Notes under the pieces: model-generated
What the model saw: only the letters and a program-made list of their open reading frames with translations
Databases searched by the model: none
What the model was told of the DNA's origin: nothing
Shown here: positions 55,801 to 59,399 of the stretch, piece after piece
Layout: each line of letters begins with the position of its first letter
Position numbering within the stretch: the first letter of the stretch is position 1
From: Nautilus pompilius
Lineage: Eukaryota; Mollusca; Cephalopoda; Nautilida; Nautilidae
NCBI GenBank assembly: GCA_018389105.1
Contig: JACATO010000991.1
Coordinates: 746,001-810,000 of the forward strand
Reading direction: 5' to 3'
Length of the DNA stretch: 64,000 nucleotides
Program-made: the position numbers and the translations under genes

Positions 55801-58800
55801 CTTTTCATATTTCGAAGTTACAATACTTCAAATATTTGAACGTCATAGCACTGATCTTGATAGAAACAGCATGTTAATGGATTAAATCATACAAATGCCC
55901 TTAGTTTTCTTTTCATCTTGGTTTTCATGGAGAATATCTTGAATTTGATTTGGTAGCTGACAACCCACCTTTGCATTGTTTCTGTAGCAAAGTAGATATA
56001 ACTTTCCATATCTCATCTTCAGCTGGAATATCTATAAAATAGGGATATTTATTGACAAAGTACTCATACACTCTATCTGGTCCCATATATTTTGCTTCAT
56101 CTTCAGCACCATCTTGAAACAATTAAGCTATTTCCTTTTTGAATGAATTGGCATACTTTGAACCATAGCGGGATTCATGCGCAAGGCAAACGGCCCAACC
56201 ATGAGAAAATGCTCCATTGCTGTAGAATGACACAGGAATGCCGGTATCAGTCACCGAGGTACTACTACCTTGAATGAGATTAACCCTTTTCCTATGCTCC
56301 TCAACAATTAAAAGGTATAAATTCAAAACGAGTCCAGTTTTTGGGCTTTTCAGATAATAAGCCAATCAGAAAAGTTAGCTGGAATGCTATTTAAAAAGTA
56401 CGGAGCCAGAGGTTCTGTATAAAATGAACATGCCAGGCTGTCCGGCAAACTGGGTGTTAAAAGATGTAGTTTTTTTTTGTTTGTGTGTGTGAATTATTTC
56501 TTAAAATAACATTTATTAAATTTTCTCAATAGGCATTTTTTTTCAGTGAAGCAATATTTGTTATATAGTAAAAACACAGAAAGTAAGGATAAGTTACACC
56601 CCCTCCCTTTTTATTCCTGAATCCACGTACTCACAGGGGCAAGCTGAGGCACTGGCACAACCATCACAAACATTCAGCAACACTTTCCAAAAGTTCTAGA
56701 AGCATCTCTGAATTTCTTATGCCCCTCTGCGAGAAGTAGTATGTACACAGAGCATTTTATCTCTGCCTCACGGCCCAGTAAGCATCTGCATCACCTTGCC
56801 TCATCCCATTTCATTATGGTCCTTCGTAGTCAGTTTTTCTCGAAAACCATGTGCCAAAAACTAACCGAAAATGGGTGAGTGCAAGCCAACAAGTGAAAGT
56901 GACAGTGCCAAAGGGCTTAAACATTTGAAAAAAGTGATGACTTTAACACAAAAGGTGGAAGTGCTGGATAAACTAGACTCAGGCCTAAGTGTGTCGGCTG
57001 TTGGTAGGCTCTTTGGCATCAATGAGTCAACAGTGTGCTCTAATTAAGAGTAAAGTAAAAGAAATTCATGATAAAATTTCTATCATTGACCTTAAAAGTG
57101 CAAAAGGGGCTCAAGTTGTGAGGGAGAAAGCTGTTGTAAAAATGGAAAGGGCCTTAGGCCTGTAGATTGAAGACATGAGTCAAAGGAACATGTCTGTCAA
57201 CCAAGCAGTCATACAGGACAAGGCCATGAGCCTTTACAAGATTTCTACATGAGAACCAGTGATGAGGGGGAAGCAAATTGACTTTATTATAAATAAGGGC
57301 TGGTTTGATAACTTCAAGCATCGTTTTAAACTACACAATGTGAAAGTCAGAGGAGAGGCAGCATCAGCAGCCCACACCTACCTCGAGGAATGTTATGTAT
57401 TTGTTTGGATATGTATGTGTGTTGCTCTAATATCTTTTCCTGAATTATATAGTGCATGTAAGTGTTTATTCATGGTTTTTAGTGCAATATTTAGGGCCAA
57501 AAAGTGTTTCTTGGATATGTATGAAAGGGTCATGATGCTATCCATGAAATTTGCTATTCATGGCCGTTTCTGGAATGGATCTCACGTGGATAATGAGGAG
57601 TGGGTGTATTAAAATAGAGTTCATGGGATTTAGAGTAAAAGAAGAAAAATCAATATTTTATAAATTGCTGCATTAGCCTATAAAACATTTTTTACAGAAA
57701 AAAGAAACAGAATTTTTAAACTGAAGTGTAAGCTATGATTATCCCAACAGGACATGTCAGACTTTATCCTAGCACTAACTAATAAGATAGTAAAAAGGTT
57801 AAATATTATACCTAACAGTAAATAGATCATCCAACCCTTCAGACCTTTATGGTGGACAAGCAAACATCAGAAAAGCAGAAAATTTCATTATTGAAAACGT
57901 TCACACAGCAGCAGATTAAAAAAAAAAATACATTGTTAAAAGTACCCAATTCCTTTTCTTTGTTACATGTTGGGTTATCTGGACTGCACAGGAGCACATC
58001 AAACATGGATTCCTTGGATCAAGAATCTCACGACCTTCTGCAAACACCACACCTTTATGTTCACAGTACGGATCACATTCAGGACAACACTGGCCAACAT
58101 GCCTGCTGGATACAGGGCATCTTGGATGAGGGCACTGTACCCTTTTACAGACGACATCACCTAAGGGGAGAATTAAAATTATCACCACGCGTGTTTTTCG
58201 TAGATGAATTAGCATACTTCCTAGTGATAAATTCTCTAATAGTTTCATTTGTTTTTGTCATCAATTCTGTGGTGCTTTAAAAGGTAGAAGCATGCCGGAT
58301 TACAGAACTAGTTTCACTGTAGCTCAACATCATGCTGTCGTGCCCTGTTAATGCCTTTATCGAATTAACAAGAGACATTCAGCAGTGGAATGAAAGGAAA
58401 TTGCAATACCAAGAACATTAGGTTGATCAGAGACACATAAAGATGTGGTTTAATGAAGACTGTTTATCTGGATCAGTGACCAGATGCACAGGGGAAAGAA
58501 AATAGATCTTGAAAAAAGCTACTTTTATACAATTATAAATAAATAAAAAAAACTCATTTCCCTATAGTTTTTAAAAGGAAAGCATTTTACCTCTGACAGT
58601 GGGAAGATAAAGGACTTCAACTTTTTAAATGCTAATACAGACTCTTAATGGAAGAAGTTATTCACTTTAGACATTTAGATGTAGTTATATACTATATATG
58701 AGAGAGAAAAGATTTGACAATTTATGCTGTATTTTTGCCATCTACAGTAGATTAATGACTTTGATTTTAAAAAAATAATACTGTACCTTCACTGCATACA

Positions 58801-58870
58801 CATGTGACACAGGATGAACTGGGAGGAACTGATTGCTTGTGATCATATTTGATCCCTTTGATTTCACAAC
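528..58870 (-). CDS. Kielin/chordin-like VWC-repeat protein gene (19 exons seen; both ends outside window)
   Basis: Nineteen minus-strand exons, listed separately below, join in one continuous frame and encode about 1,220 residues of tandem VWC modules. Each module shows the family pattern: a first Cys, CxxCxC, a GxVxC stretch, CPxxxC, and a closing CCxxC. I count 21 modules, the last with an uncertain end. Length and repeat number fit kielin/KCP, which carries many VWC modules and then a VWD domain; chordin has only four, and CRIM1 six plus an IGFBP region. No signal peptide, start codon or VWD is seen, so the gene runs past both ends of the window. Proteins of this family are secreted and bind BMP/TGF-beta ligands through VWC modules. 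The module identity is clear; the precise orthologue (KCP, or a lineage-specific VWC protein) is inference. Confidence 0.85.
627..3500. other. Intron 18
   Basis: AT-rich intron between exons 18 and 19. It holds the Tigger relic at 1,140-2,090. Elsewhere I see only short homopolymers and a small (GTCT)n at about 3,050. Confidence 0.6.
1140..2090 (+). pseudogene. Tigger/pogo-type DDE transposase relic
   Basis: Plus-strand translation gives, across several frames, GWLSRFHR-like (about 1,408), LDDVFNADAI (about 1,540; compare the family's NADETGL), a stretch at 1,630-1,730 with QQLTALFY and CYFKNV, and QPLDHSSF (about 1,838; compare LLQPLDQGVI). The order matches a Tigger transposase: DNA-binding end, then DDE catalytic core. 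Many stops and frameshifts; the second catalytic region is not intact. Terminal repeats were not identified. Confidence 0.65.
3501..3589 (-). CDS. KCP-like exon 18: first half of VWC21
   Basis: 89 bp, phase 1 to 0. The acceptor is gtttaag, less common than CAG/TAG, and the donor ttg/gtaagt. It encodes CYFAVEDQYFNEGDIW and CVSCQCL. A later in-frame AG (gccgtag) would remove the first Cys, so the earlier acceptor is chosen. Confidence 0.72.
3590..4279. other. Intron 17
   Basis: 690 bp, AT-rich, with a short (TA)n at about 4,191. Nothing else recognised. Confidence 0.5.
4280..4382 (-). CDS. KCP-like exon 17: second half of VWC20 (tandem acceptor)
   Basis: 103 bp, phase 0 to 1, with donor ccag/gtagga. 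Two AG acceptors 12 bp apart are both in frame. Starting at 4,382 (ttgtcag) gives CECK-KSFQWVC, close to normal cysteine spacing; starting at 4,370 (ctttccag) removes four residues and shortens the loop unusually. The exon continues with CPPLSC and RCCAQC. I prefer the longer form; both may be used. Confidence 0.7.
4383..4774. other. Intron 16
   Basis: About 390 bp of AT-rich sequence. Nothing recognised. Confidence 0.5.
4775..4857 (-). CDS. KCP-like exon 16: first half of VWC20
   Basis: 83 bp, phase 1 to 0. The acceptor is taaattag and the donor aag/gtactg. It encodes GTSCTQETFGE and CFFCECK. The NG before the E/F position is lost, so this module is more diverged than most. Confidence 0.75.
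4858..7019. other. Intron 15
   Basis: AT-rich. Contains, at about 6,090-6,300, a segment homologous to the 3' part of the piggyBac relic near 47 kb. The rest has no coding signal. Confidence 0.5.
6085..6300 (+). repeat. Dispersed repeat, copy 1 (piggyBac 3'-end-like)
   Basis: Aligns by eye with 47,040-47,290: shared blocks include actttctgca, ataaattgaatttt, atttggattatt, the gtaggt/gca-ttctgtgc block and catattaa-tat-cattctctga. Clearly diverged. The copy at 47 kb follows piggyBac coding sequence, so this is probably the end of a related or deleted element. Confidence 0.55.
7020..7128 (-). CDS. KCP-like exon 15: second half of VWC19
   Basis: 109 bp, phase 0 to 1. The acceptor is ttttgttag and the donor gct/gtaagt. 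It encodes HGHLQC, a CPDASTC segment and ECCPSC. It runs a few residues past the last Cys before the donor. Confidence 0.8.
7129..7991. other. Intron 14
   Basis: 863 bp of AT-rich sequence. Nothing recognised. Confidence 0.5.
7992..8074 (-). CDS. KCP-like exon 14: first half of VWC19
   Basis: 83 bp, phase 1 to 0. The acceptor is gttcgcag and the donor gat/gtaagt. It encodes CQLNGKSVSDGESF and CEICICD. It lies just downstream, on the coding strand, of the CpG-richer intronic segment. Confidence 0.8.
8100..9725. promoter_or_regulatory. CpG-richer intronic segment, possible internal promoter or inserted element
   Basis: CpG dinucleotides are frequent here (for example around 8,890-8,910, 9,010-9,030, 9,380-9,420 and 9,530-9,590) and rare in the surrounding introns. 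It also has C-rich runs (8,750-8,759, 9,161-9,168) and a (GT)n at 9,629-9,642. No long open frame resembles a known protein. It may be an unmethylated internal promoter, or a mobile insertion of different composition. Only the composition contrast and the hairpin are seen directly. Confidence 0.35.
8979..9071. repeat. 33-bp stem hairpin (fold-back), copy 1
   Basis: The left arm at 8,979-9,011 and right arm at 9,039-9,071 are inverted complements over 33 positions. The only departure, T at 8,992 against G, is a wobble pair in RNA. The loop is 27 nt (9,012-9,038). The arms include ttcaggtgaagcctggcc and its complement. A second, diverged copy lies at 34,486-34,558. Candidate classes are a fold-back/MITE, a structured SINE part, or a miRNA-like precursor. 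Confidence 0.85.
12212..12385 (-). CDS. KCP-like exon 13: complete VWC18
   Basis: 174 bp, phase 1 to 1. The acceptor is taattttag and the donor ccaa/gtgagt. One whole module is present, from CSYMGLQYEDKAV through CILCMC, GGIVSC and QCCPVC. With VWC6 and the modules of exon 7 it is one of the few not split by an internal intron. Confidence 0.83.
12386..12614. other. Intron 12
   Basis: Short intron of 229 bp between exons 12 and 13; nothing recognised in it. Confidence 0.5.
12615..12708 (-). CDS. KCP-like exon 12: second half of VWC17
   Basis: 94 bp, phase 0 to 1. The acceptor is cgtttttag and the donor aaag/gtgagt. It encodes DGNISC, CPELSC and ECCKRC. The join to exon 11 gives CLCK-DGNISC, the standard spacing, which supports skipping the whole 20.7-kb intron. 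Confidence 0.82.
13330..13690 (-). pseudogene. Possible Tc1/mariner-superfamily transposase fragment
   Basis: Minus-strand translation contains FFSDESSFSD followed by a GNFR-like motif, recalling the FSDES catalytic region of IS630/Tc1/mariner transposases. The rest is too broken to confirm, and no terminal repeats were found. It lies directly upstream of the LINE below. Confidence 0.3.
13802..14119 (+). pseudogene. LINE ORF1 C-terminal fragment
   Basis: About 105 codons of a lysine-, proline- and threonine-rich acidic/basic sequence (for example KPRKVKSKATKR), ending at a TAA shortly before the ORF2 start. The position and composition suit the tail of an ORF1 nucleic-acid-binding protein, but no zinc knuckle or RRM is present in the surviving part. 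Identification rests on context. Confidence 0.5.
14280..16622 (+). mobile_element. hAT DNA transposon (Charlie/GTF2IRD2-type), nested in the LINE
   Basis: 2,343 bp. Terminal inverted repeats: CAGGGGTCACCAAA at the 5' end and TTTGGTGACCTCTG at the 3' end. It is flanked on both sides by the same 8 bp, ATCTAGAT (14,272-14,279 and 16,623-16,630), matching the hAT nTnnnnAn target preference; the target is itself a palindrome. Removing one TSD copy plus the element restores LINE continuity. The transposase is described separately. Confidence 0.93.
14539..16338 (+). pseudogene. hAT transposase, GTF2IRD2/ZBED-like, broken by frameshifts and a stop
   Basis: About 600 codons in three overlapping frames. 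N-terminal BED-like zinc finger: CVVC (about 14,622) with HHETKH. DDE core: LALDESTDLSS (about 15,050), then DGGKNMAGV and HCIIHQQALC (about 15,355), then RW in HTAVRWLSCG. C-terminal dimerisation region: CEQTFSKMKYVKS and RLTDEHL (16,160-16,230). The frame is lost near 15,105 (one base short), interrupted by TGA at 15,756-15,758, and shifts again near 15,800-15,830. Otherwise well preserved, suggesting a moderately recent insertion. It resembles the transposase ancestral to vertebrate GTF2IRD2's C-terminal half. Confidence 0.9.
16640..17700 (+). pseudogene. LINE ORF2 endonuclease domain (apurinic-type), broken
   Basis: After the hAT insertion the frame resumes with a CMQELHL segment, corresponding to the catalytic QE motif of AP-like endonucleases. 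It continues with VYAPT, ILGDFNCVP (about 16,995) and, in another frame, RIDRVYAS and WSDHCQV (about 17,271), the SDH motif. At least two frameshifts and one stop break it. The domain order matches L1/Tx1 endonucleases. Confidence 0.8.
18052..19491 (+). pseudogene. LINE ORF2 reverse transcriptase domain
   Basis: Uninterrupted frame of about 479 codons. Motifs in order: NWRPISLLN (RT1), AIDQKKAFDRV (catalytic Asp, RT3), GIRQGCPLS (RT4), YADDTTLL (catalytic YADD), and the LLGIYF thumb start. This motif set is that of L1/Tx1-type reverse transcriptases. The frame enters through a damaged G-run at about 18,130 and ends in a TGA at 19,489-19,491. It is by far the longest intact transposon frame here. 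Confidence 0.88.
19591..20154 (+). pseudogene. LINE ORF2 C-terminal region
   Basis: Continues ORF2 after the stop. CLACHEEDDEMAIHCLFSCP-like spacing gives the CxxC...H...C motif typical of L1/Tx1 C-termini. Ends at TGA near 20,152. An AT-rich presumptive 3' UTR follows. Confidence 0.75.
20581..21250. other. Unassigned sequence ending in a poly-A run
   Basis: Less AT-rich than the flanks, with an open frame at 20,781-21,038 of no recognised family, and A(13) at 21,178-21,190. It could be the 3' UTR of the LINE or a separate retroposon in the same orientation. Not resolved. Confidence 0.3.
22900..25350 (+). pseudogene. Unidentified coding relic, split by a mariner insertion
   Basis: Plus-strand frames at about 22,920-23,130 (with KKMPPRHVSLAADNKYGT-like text in mixed frames), 23,471-23,686 (with INQAKQIMKKLNNAKVVLVF and FAKISEVL) and, past the mariner, 25,060-25,230 (SVIALIDGHHCDRIVHVYVL). 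The last piece appears to continue the sequence that stops at 23,745. It recalls uncharacterised repetitive proteins in invertebrate and fish genomes, but I cannot name the family. Confidence 0.45.
23746..25058 (-). mobile_element. mariner-type element with TIRs and TA duplication
   Basis: 1,313 bp. The left end reads cgaggtctgtcaaaaaagta; the right end, reverse-complemented, reads cagggtctgtcgaaaaagta. TA dinucleotides flank both ends (23,744-23,745 and 25,059-25,060). The minus-strand transposase is fragmented: an HTH-like REIGDEVGISKDSAYAIL (about 24,560), YHDNAPAHSS (about 24,110) and YPPDTAPPDF (about 24,010), the second and third catalytic Asp regions of the SETMAR/GVQW3-like mariners. 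Several frameshifts make it non-functional. Confidence 0.9.
25854..25885. repeat. (TA)n microsatellite
   Basis: Sixteen TA units in an uninterrupted run. Confidence 0.98.
25946..25989. repeat. Imperfect (GATA)n microsatellite
   Basis: Repeated gatag/gata units with small interruptions, 60 bp after the (TA)n array. Confidence 0.9.
28195..28260 (+). repeat. Degenerate tRNA-like sequence
   Basis: Contains tggtagatcattgg (box A-like) and agttcaaatatc (box B-like) at about tRNA spacing. Too diverged for a gene; more likely a SINE head remnant. Confidence 0.35.
28722..28744. repeat. (ATT)n microsatellite
   Basis: Seven or more ATT units in a row. Confidence 0.95.
29749..31270 (-). mobile_element. 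pogo-type DNA transposon relic
   Basis: The minus strand shows, in order, a psq-like start (about 31,190), a CENPB-type HTH region (NGYIITRYAI, about 30,950), IGNMDEMPMN (about 30,700, first catalytic Asp), CMANRTKLKPMIIF (about 30,570), AEAFVHVQEKSWMD (about 30,490), HSLLVWDVLKS (about 30,400, second Asp) and GGLTSVVQLLDV (about 30,340). The order is that of pogo/Tigger transposases. A terminal-repeat-like sequence (taccatatatcatggtgatataagccaac) begins at 29,749. The other end is not found. Broken by frameshifts and stops. Confidence 0.8.
31640..33200 (+). mobile_element. Jockey/I-like non-LTR retrotransposon 3' part with RNase H
   Basis: 3' portion of a LINE, starting in decayed RT C-terminal sequence, continuing through RNase H and a Cys/His tail (CQLCGSEEENPEHILFHC, about 32,955), and ending in an A/C-rich tail near 33,172-33,198. 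The upstream RT catalytic core is missing, so it is 5'-truncated. Confidence 0.8.
31748..32815 (+). pseudogene. RNase H domain of a non-LTR retrotransposon ORF2
   Basis: Open frame of 355 codons ending at TGA. The first half is the post-RT region (KRLSGIQDSALWFITG). The RNase H part carries the four catalytic positions: IYTDGSL (about 32,328), ILCAELWAIE (about 32,430), ILSDSKSSL (about 32,517) and WVPSHVGIQGNE (about 32,640). The frame after 32,815 shifts into another register. Intact catalytic residues suggest modest age. Confidence 0.85.
33407..33489 (-). CDS. KCP-like exon 11: first half of VWC17
   Basis: 83 bp, phase 1 to 0. The acceptor is gtttctttcag and the donor aag/gtaatt. It encodes CNFLGETYED and CKKCLCK. 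The next exon is 20.7 kb downstream across the transposon-filled intron 11. Confidence 0.8.
33490..34247. other. Intron 10
   Basis: 758 bp of AT-rich sequence. Nothing recognised. Confidence 0.5.
34248..34341 (-). CDS. KCP-like exon 10: second half of VWC16
   Basis: 94 bp, phase 0 to 1. The acceptor is tttctttag and the donor ccag/gtacag. It encodes AGNIVC, CPQLTC and ECCKWC, ending one base after the Pro that follows the last Cys. Confidence 0.82.
34342..35564. other. Intron 9
   Basis: Contains the second hairpin copy. The rest is AT-rich without recognisable coding. Confidence 0.5.
34486..34558. repeat. Diverged hairpin, copy 2
   Basis: The left arm (about 34,486-34,509, actggggatgttcgagtgaa...) pairs with the right arm (about 34,536-34,558, gggcttcacgaatgtctccagt). 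About 17 of 22 positions are Watson-Crick, and most of the others could be G-U wobbles. Arms and loop (aatgctattgcag) align with the hairpin at 8,979-9,071, so this is a homologous older copy. Confidence 0.6.
35565..35735 (-). CDS. KCP-like exon 9: second half of VWC15, first half of VWC16
   Basis: 171 bp, phase 0 to 0. The acceptor is gtttctccag and the donor cag/gtaaga. It opens with NGNVHC, has CKHNCTHP and NCCPQC, then CWFEEVVHQDG and CLRCTCQ. Confidence 0.85.
36024..38272 (+). mobile_element. Tigger DNA transposon with terminal repeats
   Basis: 5' end cagtaaagtctcgtttaaca; the 3' end, reverse-complemented, reads cattaaagtctcacttaaca, an imperfect inverted pair of the Tigger type. Between them lies a plus-strand transposase (see next entry). 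The target TA is not clear at both edges. Length about 2.25 kb, close to that of full-length Tiggers. Confidence 0.8.
36582..37279 (+). pseudogene. Tigger transposase, broken
   Basis: The first frame (36,582-36,902) has GWFFCFKKHYYLHNIRVTGE (CENPB HTH end) and QVDNVDKKGLYWK, where the usual NVDETGL has Lys for Glu/Thr. A second frame (36,923-37,279) continues with LKGYSKEHLAIYW and MLPILDSAPAI (second catalytic Asp). The tail decays through 37,280-38,000. One frameshift near 36,900 separates the two halves. Confidence 0.82.
39947..40120 (-). CDS. KCP-like exon 8: second half of VWC14, first half of VWC15
   Basis: 174 bp, phase 0 to 0. The acceptor is acttttcag and the donor ctg/gtaaga. It opens with SGNVTC. 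Its closing motif is DCGCPVC in place of the usual CCPxC, so one residue separates the normally adjacent cysteines. VWC15 starts with CGFMENIFGNGQAF and the exon ends after CKSCQCL. Confidence 0.85.
42000..43320 (+). pseudogene. Heavily decayed LINE reverse-transcriptase relic (CR1/L2-like?)
   Basis: NLRLLKPGRDAGPHNILQQF at about 42,022 recalls the LKxGKAAGPDGI motif before RT1. VQHRFTWRFLGLRHLE at about 42,964 recalls the VQRRFTRxIPGL motif near the end of CR1/L2 ORF2. The middle has no clear YADD. The two ends have the right order and distance. Low certainty. Confidence 0.4.
43447..43630 (+). repeat. 184-bp direct repeat, copy A (3' side of exon 7)
   Basis: Matches 45,812-45,995 over 184 positions with about six mismatches and no gaps, in the same orientation. 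Lies 326 bp beyond the 3' edge of exon 7. Confidence 0.95.
43957..45224 (-). CDS. KCP-like exon 7: giant exon, VWC7-VWC13 plus first half of VWC14
   Basis: 1,268 bp, phase 1 to 0, encoding about 422 residues. The acceptor follows a long T tract (aaatttcag) and the donor is aag/gtaaga. Seven complete VWC modules follow each other with first cysteines in CAYRG, CMYQN, CLYQG, CIYNG, CFYDS, CLYNN and CLFNN, each closing with CCxxC. An eighth begins at CLFEN and stops after CTECICK. VWC12 lacks one residue in its GSVDCRKSC segment. There are no introns here, whereas most flanking modules are split. Two nearly identical 184-bp repeats lie outside it on both sides. The strongest coding segment of the window. 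Confidence 0.92.
45812..45995 (+). repeat. 184-bp direct repeat, copy B (5' side of exon 7)
   Basis: Partner of 43,447-43,630. Lies 587 bp upstream of exon 7 on the coding strand. The family is unknown; the two copies are far more alike than any other repeat pair in the window. Confidence 0.95.
46640..47290 (+). mobile_element. piggyBac transposase relic and 3' end
   Basis: Plus-strand frames with VDFFYELIPKDFSHHMAVAT (about 46,735) and TTKEEMKAFVTVNIIMGLHS (about 46,858). These correspond to the FF..LI and EMKAFLGLxIxMG motifs at the start of the piggyBac transposase domain. Stops and frameshifts follow. The AT-rich segment 47,040-47,290 is shared with 6,085-6,300 and is probably its 3' terminal region. 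The catalytic core is deleted. Confidence 0.7.
47421..47685 (-). CDS. KCP-like exon 6: second half of VWC5 and all of VWC6
   Basis: 265 bp, phase 0 to 1. The acceptor is acattgtag and the donor caaa/gtatgt. It opens with AGSIHC and closes VWC5 with KCCAVC. VWC6 is intact in this exon, from CEFDGQKFEVG to CCLVC, without the usual internal intron. The exon ends one base into the codon before the first Cys of VWC7. Confidence 0.85.
47686..48976. other. Intron 5
   Basis: 1.3 kb. Contains a possible jerky/Tigger fragment (48,330-48,800); otherwise AT-rich. Confidence 0.5.
48330..48800 (+). pseudogene. Possible jerky/Tigger-family fragment
   Basis: The 48,330-48,480 text (LPMHDKVDAFNSVGN, then FLxQISRILKRK) recalls the N-terminal psq/CENPB start of jerky-like transposases. 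The frame at 48,555-48,797 (DDTFGEMTGAEVASSLKDS) recalls their acidic C-terminus. If so, the catalytic middle is deleted. Weak. Confidence 0.35.
48977..49150 (-). CDS. KCP-like exon 5: second half of VWC4, first half of VWC5
   Basis: 174 bp, phase 0 to 0. The acceptor is ttattgcag and the donor tcg/gtatgt. It encodes HGLVVC, CDPACSHP and KCCPEC, then CQYRNRILQDGQEF and CLKCYCS. Upstream, intron 4 has a pyrimidine-rich tract on the coding strand. Confidence 0.85.
49151..49626. other. Intron 4
   Basis: 476 bp of AT-rich sequence. Nothing recognised. Confidence 0.5.
49627..49806 (-). CDS. KCP-like exon 4: second half of VWC3, first half of VWC4
   Basis: 180 bp, phase 0 to 0. The acceptor is tattatcag and the donor atg/gtagga. 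It opens with NGSVIC, has CPPLNC and QQCCEVC. VWC4 starts with HCEKAGVRYNDGERF and the exon ends after CQLCLCM. The linker between the modules has one more residue than most (CPVHC). Confidence 0.85.
49807..51660. other. Intron 3
   Basis: 1.85 kb of AT-rich sequence. A tRNA-like segment at 51,081-51,150 is the only feature. Confidence 0.5.
51081..51150 (-). repeat. tRNA-like pseudogene or SINE head
   Basis: On the minus strand the ~70-nt segment starts agggcagcagatgaccaatt, has cttagtgtacaggcctgtca in the A-box to anticodon region, and ends with gagttcagttcctg, a B-box-like motif. Resembles a tRNA in layout but does not fold cleanly in the acceptor stem, so likely a SINE head or pseudogene. 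Confidence 0.4.
51661..51849 (-). CDS. KCP-like exon 3: second half of VWC2, first half of VWC3
   Basis: 189 bp, phase 0 to 0. The acceptor is ctcccag and the donor aag/gtgaga. It opens with VGKVTC, contains CPPVEC and closes VWC2 with RCCAKC. It then starts VWC3 with GCFYLHRRFFNGQRF and ends after CLICTCK. The NGxxF motif after the first Cys is typical of VWC subdomain 1. Confidence 0.85.
52890..53780 (+). pseudogene. Non-LTR retroelement C-terminal relic (ILSSCxVALG..RHDQ type)
   Basis: Order on the plus strand: KANSKERKDNGCRK (about 53,186), VQMWDALQRS-like text and a PLRLSF segment (about 53,330), TMDHILSSCRVVLGSKIHIR (about 53,425) with HNQAFRKLAAP, and an AADLEDMH segment (about 53,660). 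It matches the C-terminal zinc-finger and downstream region of a retroelement family frequent in lancelets, molluscs and cnidarians. Frameshifted and stop-ridden. Confidence 0.6.
54834..55685 (-). mobile_element. pogo/Tigger-derived element with TIRs, internally deleted
   Basis: 852 bp. The left end caggtactccccaacttatg and the reverse complement of the right end, cagatactccctgacttacg, are inverted repeats; TA flanks both (54,832-54,833 and 55,686-55,687). The minus strand encodes only the N-terminal part of a Tigger transposase: a psq HTH (KKQRKSLDLEVKMKIICQHD, about 55,400; ARDLQLSHSTISTILKDKEK, about 55,290) and part of the CENPB domain (FNRFKK and SLHNVQVTG, about 55,020). The catalytic domain is absent, so it is non-autonomous. 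Confidence 0.85.
55925..56365 (-). pseudogene. Unidentified reading frame with one in-frame stop
   Basis: About 147 codons in a single frame, interrupted only by TAA at 56,123-56,125. Upstream part: NLIQGSSTSVTDTGIPVSFY and GWAVCLAHESRYGSKYANSF. Downstream part: YMGPDRVYEYFVNKYPYFID and EDEIWKVISTLLQ. It looks like real coding sequence (mixed residues, no low complexity), but I do not recognise the family. It could be part of a transposon or a retrocopy. Confidence 0.45.
56840..57400 (+). pseudogene. Tigger transposase N-terminal relic
   Basis: SAKGLKHLKKVMTLTQKVEV and LSVSAVGRLFGINESTV (about 56,915-57,030) form the psq HTH. An EKAVVKMERALGL-like stretch follows (about 57,130), then GWFDNFKHRFKLHNVKVRGE (about 57,300) of the CENPB domain. 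Broken by a stop (about 57,164) and frameshifts, and ends before the DDE core. The order is that of a Tigger N-terminus. Confidence 0.75.
57985..58160 (-). CDS. KCP-like exon 2: second half of VWC1, first half of VWC2
   Basis: 176 bp, phase 1 to 0. The acceptor is ctccccttag. The exon opens with GDVVC, closes VWC1 with GQCCPEC, then starts VWC2 (CEHKGVVFAEG) and ends after CLMCSCA. The donor, gca/gtccag, departs from the usual GTRAGT. It is chosen because it gives phase 0 and joins to exon 3 with correct cysteine spacing (CSCA-VGKVTC). Confidence 0.75.
58161..58786. other. Intron 1
   Basis: 626 bp of AT-rich sequence. Nothing recognised. Confidence 0.5.
58787..58870 (-). CDS. KCP-like exon 1 (in window): first half of VWC1
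   Basis: 84 bp, phase 1 to phase 1. The acceptor reads ttttttccag and the donor gaag/gtacag. It encodes a first Cys, the Gly-Ile-Lys-Tyr stretch and CVTCVC, and stops inside the Gly of the following GDVVC. Unlike the other split modules, the intron falls two residues after CxC in phase 1, not one residue after it in phase 0. No exon further upstream is recognisable, so this is probably not the first exon of the gene. Confidence 0.75.
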
Positions 58871-59399
58871 CTGGAAAAAACAACAATACTGTATTTACAG
58901 ATAGATATAAATATTCAAAGAAAAAATCCTTTTAAACCTTATATAATATAGCTCCTATTACTAAAAAGTGCAAATAAGGTTCTACTTTTAAATGTATTCT
59001 GCTTGTAATACTGATGGCAAACTATAGTGGTCTAGAATGTTTTATTTGATTTATATTTATGACCTCTGGTAAAACATAATATGGCACAGGTGTTGAAAAC
59101 ACTAGATGTATATGTTTTTTTTTTTAACAGGAGATAATCTTAAATACTTTAGATGAAACAACATGAAAACAGGCACCCCAAGCCTCTTTAGTCTTTCTTC
59201 ATAATCAAGGCCTTGGCACTGGCAGACTTTATCTAAAATCTTGATTTCATGTCTGGCCCACATATGCTGAGAGAGTTCTAAAGGAGGAACAGAATGCCAG
59301 GATTTTATTATTTATTTTGTCAGAAACTGGAAAATATCATAACAAATGTTGATGTGCTTTGTGGAGAATGTCTATGATATACTCTCTGTGCTGATCAAC
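58871..59399. other. Sequence upstream of exon 1, unassigned
   Basis: AT-rich, probably intron, with a polypyrimidine acceptor tract next to exon 1. Nothing else recognised. Confidence 0.4.

Larger units (their letters stand above)
51850..57984. other. Intron 2
   Basis: 6.1 kb holding four separate relics (listed). The unassigned parts 51.9-52.8, 53.8-54.8 and 57.4-57.9 kb are AT-rich; (AAAC)n at about 54,063-54,078. Confidence 0.5.

Noticed and set aside
57849-58280. 143-codon plus-strand frame
   Set aside because: It is antisense to exon 2 of the VWC gene, which has clear cysteine spacing on the minus strand.
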